DNA from: an uncultured Clostridia bacterium
GTDB taxonomy: Bacteria; Bacillota; Clostridia; Christensenellales; CAG-917
Direction of reading: 5' to 3'
Assembly (NCBI GenBank): GCA_947589635.1
Contig: CANQCC010000103.1
Location: 1-5,052 of the forward strand
DNA: 5,052 nucleotides
Each line of letters opens with the position of its first letter. Position 1 is the stretch's first letter. The notes under the pieces are model-generated. The model did no database searches. It worked only from the letters and a program-made list of their open reading frames with translations, and was not told the origin of the DNA. The position numbers and the translations under genes are program-made. Below are positions 1-4,803 of the stretch, piece by piece.

Positions 1-303
1 TACGCCCTTGAAGTCCTTGACTTTTTCGAGCGCCACGATATCGCGAGGCTCCTTGACGACGCAGATGACGCTTCTGTCGCGGGAGGCGCAGATGTCGCAC
101 ACATCCATATCCGTATAATTGCCGCAGATTTTGCAAAAATGCACCTCTTGCTTGACGCTTTTTATGGCGTCGGCAAGGGCGTTGACCTCCTCCTCGGGGG
201 AGTTGAGGATCGCAAAAGCATATCTTGCCGCGGTCTTTTCGCCCACGGACGGCAGCTTGCTGAGTTCGGCTATCAGCCGCTCGAGAGGTTCGATGTATTG
301 CAT
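1..303 (-). CDS. recR: Recombination mediator protein RecR (N-terminal 101 residues; gene continues past the left edge)
   Basis: RecR works with RecO (and RecF) in the cytoplasm to load RecA on SSB-coated single-stranded DNA during gap repair. I translated this partial gene by hand; it starts at ATG 303-301 and stays open to base 1. Residues 5-32 form the helix-hairpin-helix region, including LPSVGEKTAARYAF, with K23 and R27 at positions known from Deinococcus RecR to contact DNA. A four-cysteine zinc finger follows (C57, C60, C69, C72). The Toprim domain begins at about residue 79 with VICVVKEPRDIVALEK. D88 is kept, but position 84 is Lys where many RecR proteins have Glu. The family is usually about 200 residues, so roughly half the gene is present. 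The ATG lies one base after the ybaB stop, which indicates co-transcription and possibly coupled translation; its own ribosome-binding site is weak (GGGG about 10 bases upstream). Identification is secure. Confidence 0.96.
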   Translation of the reverse strand, partial: MQYIEPLERLIAELSKLPSVGEKTAARYAFAILNSPEEEVNALADAIKSVKQEVHFCKICGNYTDMDVCDICASRDRSVICVVKEPRDIVALEKVKDFKGV

Positions 304-304
304 A

Positions 305-637
305 TCAGATGAGCCCCGTCGCGCCAAGCGGCCCGAGCAACTTTTCGGACAATTCGTCCGCCTGCTTCACGGCGTCGGAAAGCGCCGCAAGCAGCGTATC
401 CTCAAGCATTTCGACGTCTTCGGGATCGACGACTTCGGGATTTATGCTTACCGATACGGGAGTCTTGTCCCCCGTTATAGTGACCTGCACCATGCCACCC
501 GCCGCAGAGCCTGTGACCTCGCTTTCGGCAAGCTGTTTTTGAGCCTCCTGCATTTTGCGCTGCATAGCCTGCGCCTGCTTCATCAACTGCTGCATGTTGT
601 TGCCGCCGCCGAAACCGCCGTATCCGCCGTATGCCAT
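305..637 (-). CDS. ybaB: YbaB/EbfC-family nucleoid-associated DNA-binding protein
   Basis: This is a small DNA-binding protein of the YbaB/EbfC family, whose homodimers bind DNA with a tweezer-like shape and are thought to affect nucleoid structure or gene expression. The 110-residue length is normal. Residues 15-40 (beginning MQQLMKQAQAMQRKMQEAQ) form the typical long Met/Gln-rich N-terminal helix. The middle carries the characteristic segment ending GGMVQVTITGD and a VSINPEVVDPEDVEMLED stretch (about residues 62-80), followed by a C-terminal helix. The first 14 residues are an unusual Gly/Tyr/Phe run (MAYGGYGGFGGGNN). The start is supported by a strong GGAGG six bases before the ATG; Met15 has no comparable site. 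The gene sits 29 bp after dnaX and one base before recR, the standard dnaX–ybaB–recR order. No terminator is visible in either gap. Confidence 0.96.
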   Translation of the reverse strand: MAYGGYGGFGGGNNMQQLMKQAQAMQRKMQEAQKQLAESEVTGSAAGGMVQVTITGDKTPVSVSINPEVVDPEDVEMLEDTLLAALSDAVKQADELSEKLLGPLGATGLI

Positions 638-642
638 AAGTT

Positions 643-648
643 ACCTCC
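643..648 (-). promoter_or_regulatory. Strong Shine-Dalgarno of ybaB
   Basis: On the minus strand GGAGGT occupies 648-643, leaving six bases between GGAGG and the ATG at 637. This is the best ribosome-binding site in the window and fixes the ybaB start at Met1, so the glycine-rich N-terminus should really be translated. It contrasts with dnaX, which has no such site. Confidence 0.85.
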
Positions 649-666
649 GAAATTATCTTTGCTTTA

Positions 667-2166
667 TTATTTCAAATCGAGATAGTCGCCAAACATGTCC
701 TGCACGAAGTTCAGCGCGAGATCGCTTGCGACCTTAATCTCCTCTTTGAACACAAGTTTTCTGCCGCCCGCCTCGGGAGTCGCATTGAGAGCCTCGCGGA
801 TGGCGTCCGCGTTGCTTTTTACGTCGACAAGCCGCTTTGTAGCCTCGTCGGGGACGCAGATGATAAACTCGCTGTCGGTCATCTCCATCTTGACGTCCTT
901 GAAGCCGCTTGCAAGCAGCATATACCCCATGGAGCTGAGTCTGGACGCCGTATGTATCCACACCTGCTTCGCGTCCATTATAGCAGGTGCGCTATTAAAA
1001 CCCGGCCGCCTCAGCGCAGTCACCGCTTTTTCAAGCCTCGCCACGCGCGCCGCAAGTTCGTCCGCCTTGGACGCCTCGTCGCCGTAGCACGCTTCCACGA
1101 CCGCCGCCTCGAAGAGTATTCGCCGCTGAGAAGAATATCTCAGCTCCCCTTCAAGCCTACTCATTATCTTCATTATGCCAAGGCAGCGTTGCACGCCGTA
1201 CTTGTCCGCAAGTTGCCTGAGCCCGTCGTACACGCCTTCGGGCAGCGCAAGTATCGAGCGGGCGCTCTCGCCGCAATGCCTTATGTATATCACGTTTCTG
1301 AAAAGCGCCGCCAGATCCCCCGCAAGCACGGACACGTTTTTGCCAAGGTCGCAAAGTTCCGCAACTTCTCTCAAAGCTCCGTCCACGTCGCCGTCCGCAA
1401 TATGCGTCGCAAGCGAGCGCAGCTTTTCGGGATCGGAAGCGCCAAGCACCTCCAGCACGCCGTCATAGGTCACGTCGCCGCCGCAATAGCTTACGCACAT
1501 GTCCGCAAGAGACAGCGCGTCACGCACGCTTCCGCCACCCGACGAGGCGATAAGCTCCACCGCTTCGGGCTGATATTTCACGCCTATGTCGTCAAAGATG
1601 AACCGGATGCGCTCCGCAATCTGCTTTGCGGGGACAAGCCTGAAGTCAAACCTCAGACACCTTGAAAGTATCGTGGCGGGGATCTTGTGGATCTCCGTCG
1701 TGGCAAGGATAAAGATCACATGCGCGGGCGGCTCCTCAAGCGTCTTGAGCAGCGCGTTGAACGCCTTGTCCGAAAGCATGTGCACTTCGTCGACGATGTA
1801 CACCTTGAACCTGCCCACGGAGGGCGCGAAGTTTATCTTCTCGATAAGCTCGCGGATGTCGTCCACGCCGTTGTTGGAGGCCGCGTCCATCTCGATTATG
1901 TCGAAGTTGTTGGGACGGGACAACTCCTTACAGCAGGCGCACTCCCCGCAGGGAGAGCCGTCGACCGGATTTAGACAGTTGACCGCGCGCGCAAAAATTT
2001 TGGCGACGGACGTCTTGCCCGTGCCGCGCGTCCCCGTAAAAATATACGCGTGCCCGATCTGACCCGAAGCGATCTGATTTTTGAGCGTGCGCACGATGTG
2101 ATCCTGCCCTATAACGTTTTCAAAGACGTCGGGGCGATATCTCCTGTAAAGCGATGTGTATGCCAT
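667..2166 (-). CDS. dnaX: DNA polymerase III clamp-loader subunit gamma/tau (DnaX)
   Basis: DnaX is the ATPase core of the clamp loader, which opens the sliding clamp and places it on primed DNA at the replication fork. The AAA+ part is complete: the N-terminal MAYTSLYRRYRP signature, Walker A GTRGTGKT (45-52), zinc cysteines C64, C73, C76 and C79 at the canonical spacing, Walker B VYIVDEVHM (122-130), sensor-1 ATTE (155-158), the SRC motif with arginine finger R169, and sensor-2 GGSVRDALSL (211-220, R215). A collar domain follows to about 365, then a short coiled-coil-like linker (about 366-385) and a C-terminal tau-type domain (about 395-499). At 499 residues it is shorter than E. coli tau (643) or B. 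subtilis DnaX (about 563). I found no A-AAA-AAG slippage site in frame, so a separate gamma product is not predicted. It probably heads the operon with ybaB and recR. There is no Shine-Dalgarno before the ATG; see the promoter entry. Confidence 0.98.
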   Translation of the reverse strand: MAYTSLYRRYRPDVFENVIGQDHIVRTLKNQIASGQIGHAYIFTGTRGTGKTSVAKIFARAVNCLNPVDGSPCGECACCKELSRPNNFDIIEMDAASNNGVDDIRELIEKINFAPSVGRFKVYIVDEVHMLSDKAFNALLKTLEEPPAHVIFILATTEIHKIPATILSRCLRFDFRLVPAKQIAERIRFIFDDIGVKYQPEAVELIASSGGGSVRDALSLADMCVSYCGGDVTYDGVLEVLGASDPEKLRSLATHIADGDVDGALREVAELCDLGKNVSVLAGDLAALFRNVIYIRHCGESARSILALPEGVYDGLRQLADKYGVQRCLGIMKIMSRLEGELRYSSQRRILFEAAVVEACYGDEASKADELAARVARLEKAVTALRRPGFNSAPAIMDAKQVWIHTASRLSSMGYMLLASGFKDVKMEMTDSEFIICVPDEATKRLVDVKSNADAIREALNATPEAGGRKLVFKEEIKVASDLALNFVQDMFGDYLDLK

Positions 2167-2173
2167 AGATATA

Positions 2174-2201
2174 ATTATATACTAATTATAAAAAAACGCA
2201 A
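2174..2201 (-). promoter_or_regulatory. Predicted sigma-A-type promoter of dnaX–ybaB–recR
   Basis: On the minus strand there is a perfect TATAAT at 2179-2174, with TTGCGT (4 of 6 matches to TTGACA) at 2201-2196 and a 16-bp spacer. Only seven bases separate the -10 from the A of the dnaX ATG, so the expected transcription start falls at or within a base or two of that codon. A second perfect TATAAT at 2190-2185 has no good -35 (CTTAAA at the right distance) and would give a leader of about 12 bases. The region is strongly AT-rich compared with its neighbours. The hexamers are read directly; promoter activity is inferred. Confidence 0.6.
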
Positions 2202-2211
2202 GCTATTTTTA

Positions 2212-2240
2212 AGGCGCTTAAAGAGCGCTCATAAGCGCCT
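2212..2240 (-). repeat. 9-bp inverted repeat across the stop codon of the SPOR-like gene (possible weak terminator)
   Basis: AGGCGCTTA at 2212-2220 and TAAGCGCCT at 2232-2240 are exact reverse complements separated by 11 bases. The loop itself contains the 8-bp palindrome GAGCGCTC. The stop codon TAA (2220-2218) is the first part of the 3' arm on the minus strand. The sequence after the stem is TAAAAATAGC, with a run of seven T only further on (2196-2190), so this is not a canonical intrinsic terminator. It could partly end transcription of the upstream gene or protect its 3' end, just before the dnaX promoter. Confidence 0.5.
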
Positions 2241-2943
2241 GCCTTGACAGCACAAGTTGAACTATCTGATAGCGGATGGAGGCCGCGCATTTGCGCTCGT
2301 TTGAAAAATCTATGTTGTCGATAAGCGCAAGCGCGGTTATCAAAGCCACCTTTACGCTTATGATATTTTTGTCGCCGTCGTCGGTCGCAATTTGATAAAA
2401 CGCGGACTTTAAGTCCTCGATTTGTGCGTGTAAAACCCCTGTTTTGACTTTTGCGTCCTCCAAAGAGATATCCTCCGCATTCAGCGAATTGGAGCAGTCG
2501 TAAAGCGCGTCAAACGCCATATCGAAATATTTAAGCGCGGAGACGGTCGCCTTTTTAATATCCCCGCTCGCCCATTTAAGTTTGCTTTTGACGATGGGCA
2601 AAGGCTTTATGTAGGCGCCGCTCTCTCCAAGCCCCTCAAGCACGCTTTTCGCCTCGCTCTCGCTTGGATACACCGCGTAAAAAATCTCGTAGGCGCCGTC
2701 CTCTTTAAGCACGTAACCCGCCCCTCCGCGGCTGTTTATAAGTTCCGCCGTGTTGCGAGCAAGCGCGATGTCATCGTACCCTCCCGTGCATATCGCATAA
2801 AAGTTTTCGCCTTTCACCCCGGTAAGCGACGCCGCCTTAAGTATCCCGCCGCCGGACAACAGCATACTCAGCCCCAACGTCGCCATTATGCAAAGCGCCA
2901 CCGAGCATATGCAAAATATCGTCTGTCTGTCCGCACCGCGCAT
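2218..2943 (-). CDS. Membrane-anchored protein with a SPOR-like domain, function unknown
   Basis: I do not recognise this as a named gene. From ATG 2943 it encodes 241 residues; an in-frame GTG at 3015 would add 24. I prefer the ATG because it gives a short Arg-containing cytoplasmic tail (MRGADRQ) directly before a hydrophobic segment of about 25 residues (8-33), a typical N-in/C-out anchor. GGAG lies 13 bases upstream, rather far, and the GTG has no ribosome-binding site. Residues about 46-116 (FYAICTGGYDD, GGAGYVLKEDG, YEIFYAVYPSESEAKSVL) have the strand-helix-strand pattern of SPOR-like domains, which in other proteins bind septal peptidoglycan or act in sporulation. Residues about 121-241 are mostly helical and match nothing I know. 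The gene lies after the gpmI terminator and 51 bp before dnaX. A role in the envelope, division or sporulation is inferred; the SPOR call comes from pattern, not a search. Confidence 0.75.
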   Translation of the reverse strand: MRGADRQTIFCICSVALCIMATLGLSMLLSGGGILKAASLTGVKGENFYAICTGGYDDIALARNTAELINSRGGAGYVLKEDGAYEIFYAVYPSESEAKSVLEGLGESGAYIKPLPIVKSKLKWASGDIKKATVSALKYFDMAFDALYDCSNSLNAEDISLEDAKVKTGVLHAQIEDLKSAFYQIATDDGDKNIISVKVALITALALIDNIDFSNERKCAASIRYQIVQLVLSRQALMSAL

Positions 2944-3058
2944 ATAAAAATGTATGCTCCGTCGCCTTTCAAAATGCGAAAAGATAAGCGCGCTTCTCGC
3001 ATATATCGGACACACTTCTTGCGCATATATTAAACGCGCACTCTTCGCTTTAGTCGGG

Positions 3059-3088
3059 CAAAAGCAAAGGCGCGGGATATCCCGCGCC
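3059..3088 (-). terminator. Predicted intrinsic terminator of gpmI
   Basis: Positions 3069-3088 form a perfect 20-bp palindrome (arms GGCGCGGGAT / ATCCCGCGCC), giving a stem of at least 8 GC pairs with an ATAT loop. Reading on the minus strand it is followed by TTTGCTTTTGC (3068-3058), a broken T-tract. On the plus strand the following bases are GAAAGCCG, so it would work only for leftward transcription. It lies 40 bases beyond the gpmI stop. The stem is clear; efficiency with an interrupted T-tract is uncertain. Confidence 0.65.
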
Positions 3089-3127
3089 GAAAGCCGATGT
3101 GTTTTTGATTTGCGCCTTTCAAGCGCC

Positions 3128-4690
3128 TTATTTGACTATGGCGTCATCCCAATGCGGATCCGCCTTCACGCCCATAAGCCTTGTCACAGTCGCGGCGACG
3201 TTTGACAGCCCGAATTCTCCGTCCGCTATCTCGCAATCCGCGTTATAAACTATAAACGGCACGACGTTCAGGCTGTGCGCCGTACGTACGGTTATTTCGC
3301 CCTTCTTGTTCTTTTCAAGCATCTCGTCCGCGTTGCCGTGGTCCGCCGTGACGATAAGCGCGTAGTCGTGCTTCTTGACGACGGGCAGCAGCCTTGAAAG
3401 GCCAAGGTCCACAGATTCCACGCCAATGATGGTCGCGTCAAGGTTGCCCGTATGTCCCACCATGTCGCCGTTTGGATAATTGCAGCGGATAAATTGATAC
3501 TCGCCGCTTTCTATCGCCTCTATGACCTTGTCCGTGACCTCCGCGGATTTCATCCAGGGGCGCTGGTCGAAGGACACTCTGTCGCTTGGAACTTCCTCCC
3601 AGACTTCAAGCTGCTCGTCGAATTTTTCGGAGCGGTTGCCATTCCAGAAATAGGTCACATGCCCGTATTTTTGCGTCTCGGACACCGCGTAGGAGCGTAT
3701 GCCCTGCTTTACAAGTTGCTCGCTCAACGTGTACTTTATCTTTGGCGGCTCAACGAGGAAGCGCTTGGGCAGCTTGAGGTCGCCGTCATATTGCAGCATG
3801 CCCGCGTATTTCACTTTGGGCATAGCTCCGCGGTCGAAGCCGTCAAAGTCCGCGTTGTCAAACGCCATGGATATCTCTATCGCCCTGTCGCCGCGGAAGT
3901 TGAACAGGATAACGCTGTCGCCGTCTTGCATGGTCCCCACGGGTTTGCCGCCTTCCGCGATGACAAACGCGGGAAGGTCCTGGTCGATGACTCCGTCAAT
4001 CTCGGCGCGATACGTATTGATCGCCTCGGTTGCGGAGGCAAACTGTCTGCCCTTGCCGTAGACGTGCGTAAAGAAGCCCTCTTTGACCATATCCCAATTG
4101 GCAAAATATCTGTCCATGGTTATCTTCATTCTGCCGCCGCCGGAGGCGATACGCGCGTCGAAATTTGCGTCGTTAAGCTGTTTCATCGCCTCTTCAAGCA
4201 TGGAAACATAGGTGAGAGCGGAGGTCGCGGGGACGTCTCTGCCGTCAAGCAGGATGTGCACGCGCACTCTCTTTATGCCCTCCGTCTTCGCCTTGCGCAC
4301 AAGCGCGAGAAGGTGGGATATGTTGCTGTGCACATTGCCGTCCGAAAGCAGCCCGATAAAGTGCATGGCGCCGCCGTCCTTGCAATATGCAGTCAGCTCG
4401 CGCCACGCGGAAGACTGAAAGATAAGTCCGCTGTCTATCGCCTCTTCGACAAGTTTTGCGCCCTGCGAGTAGACTTGCCCGCAGCCGAGCGCGTTGTGCC
4501 CTACCTCGCTGTTGCCCATATCCTCGTCGGTGGGAAGCCCAACCGCGGTGCCATGCGCCTTGATGTAGGTGTGAGGACATTCTTTGAGGAGCATATCCAA
4601 AGTAGGAGTGTGCGCCATTGTGACCGCGTCGCCAAGTCCCGTCTTTGACTTACCCACGCCGTCCATAACAACAAGTACAAGTTTTTTCAT
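3128..4690 (-). CDS. gpmI: 2,3-bisphosphoglycerate-independent phosphoglycerate mutase
   Basis: This cytoplasmic enzyme interconverts 3- and 2-phosphoglycerate in glycolysis and gluconeogenesis, using two Mn ions and a phosphoserine intermediate. The protein has 520 residues, near the usual 505-550. Expected active-site elements are present: D10 in VVMDGVG, nucleophile S61 in GNSEVGHN, H121 in SDGNVHS, DGRDVP (149-154), R187 and R194, NFRGDRA (264-270), K341 in ETQKYGHVT, D409 and H413 in NGDMVGHTG, D450-H451 in TADHGNADE, and H472 in TAHS. All metal ligands are therefore in place and it should be active. The stretch YFWNGNRS (347-354) and the MKSAEVTDK segment (380-388) look like the plant/trypanosomatid/spirochaete branch rather than the usual Bacillus type. 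The ATG at 4690 has an AAGG seven bases upstream. It follows tpiA by 113 bp of hairpin-rich spacer and ends at a likely terminator. A long open frame antisense to it is a codon-bias shadow. Confidence 0.97.
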   Translation of the reverse strand: MKKLVLVVMDGVGKSKTGLGDAVTMAHTPTLDMLLKECPHTYIKAHGTAVGLPTDEDMGNSEVGHNALGCGQVYSQGAKLVEEAIDSGLIFQSSAWRELTAYCKDGGAMHFIGLLSDGNVHSNISHLLALVRKAKTEGIKRVRVHILLDGRDVPATSALTYVSMLEEAMKQLNDANFDARIASGGGRMKITMDRYFANWDMVKEGFFTHVYGKGRQFASATEAINTYRAEIDGVIDQDLPAFVIAEGGKPVGTMQDGDSVILFNFRGDRAIEISMAFDNADFDGFDRGAMPKVKYAGMLQYDGDLKLPKRFLVEPPKIKYTLSEQLVKQGIRSYAVSETQKYGHVTYFWNGNRSEKFDEQLEVWEEVPSDRVSFDQRPWMKSAEVTDKVIEAIESGEYQFIRCNYPNGDMVGHTGNLDATIIGVESVDLGLSRLLPVVKKHDYALIVTADHGNADEMLEKNKKGEITVRTAHSLNVVPFIVYNADCEIADGEFGLSNVAATVTRLMGVKADPHWDDAIVK

Positions 4691-4711
4691 AATTGCGCCT
4701 TAATACATACG

Positions 4712-4736
4712 CTATGCGCGCCTTTTGCGCGCATAG
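4712..4736. repeat. Hairpin 3 of the tpiA–gpmI spacer (10-bp stem)
   Basis: CTATGCGCGC (4712-4721) and GCGCGCATAG (4727-4736) are perfect inverted arms around a 5-base loop. It is the hairpin closest to gpmI, 21 bases before its ATG. No T-tract follows on either strand, so it does not look like a terminator. In a tpiA–gpmI transcript it could influence RNA stability or ribosome access. Confidence 0.7.
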
Positions 4737-4740
4737 GCCC

Positions 4741-4759
4741 GGCGGGAGCATATCCCGCC
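4741..4759. repeat. Hairpin 2 of the tpiA–gpmI spacer (7-bp GC stem)
   Basis: GGCGGGA (4741-4747) and TCCCGCC (4753-4759) are perfect arms around a 5-base loop. It lies four bases from the neighbouring hairpin on its left and shares the CGGGATAT core (minus strand) with the palindrome after gpmI at 3069-3088. No T-tract follows directly on either strand. Confidence 0.65.
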
Positions 4760-4765
4760 TCAAAA

Positions 4766-4800
4766 GGTTTTGAGCGCGCAAAACGCGCGCTCAAAAAACC
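4766..4800 (-). terminator. Hairpin 1 of the tpiA–gpmI spacer (12-bp stem), possible weak tpiA terminator
   Basis: TTTTGAGCGCGC (4768-4779) and GCGCGCTCAAAA (4785-4796) are exact inverted arms around a 5-base loop. An outer GG/CC pair (4766-4767, 4799-4800) can also join across a 2-base bulge. It starts four bases after the tpiA stop. On the minus strand the stem is followed by CCTTTTG, a poor T-tract, so it may end only part of the transcripts and let gpmI be read through. The stem is seen directly; terminator function is inferred. Confidence 0.5.
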
Positions 4801-4803
4801 AAA

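Noticed and set aside
601..637. Repeated GCCGCC/CCGTAT units as a tandem repeat element
   Set aside because: These are the Gly and Tyr codons of the YbaB N-terminus and are explained by its coding sequence.
119..685. 188-codon plus-strand open frame across recR and ybaB
   Set aside because: It is antisense to two clearly identified genes and their junction, with no recognisable domain.
811..821. GTAAAAAGC as a second possible dnaX slippery site
   Set aside because: The frame is GTA AAA AGC. The A-site AGC would shift to AAG, which does not re-pair with the same tRNA, and no clear downstream stem was seen.
1021..1040. GAAAAAG as a possible dnaX frameshift site
   Set aside because: The reading frame is CTT GAA AAA GCG, so codons do not fall as X-XXY-YYZ and the re-pairing needed for -1 slippage is not possible.
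952..1665. 237-codon plus-strand open frame antisense to dnaX
   Set aside because: It lies inside the conserved dnaX coding region, and its basic, low-information translation is typical of a codon-bias shadow.
2944..3015. GTG at 3015 as start of the SPOR-like gene
   Set aside because: It has no ribosome-binding site and would add 24 residues of unremarkable sequence before the anchor. The ATG at 2943 gives a normal N-terminus, although its GGAG is 13 bases away, so this is a preference rather than an exclusion.
2944..3060. Promoter for the SPOR-like gene
   Set aside because: AT-rich TATAT stretches occur (for example near 3001-3007 and 3023-3031), but none has a credible -35 at 16-18 bp, so no specific promoter is called.
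3452..4648. 398-codon plus-strand open frame antisense to gpmI
   Set aside because: It lies fully inside gpmI, which has all catalytic residues. Its translation shows no family motif and is rich in His/Val/Arg as expected for an antisense shadow. It has no ribosome-binding site or promoter of note.
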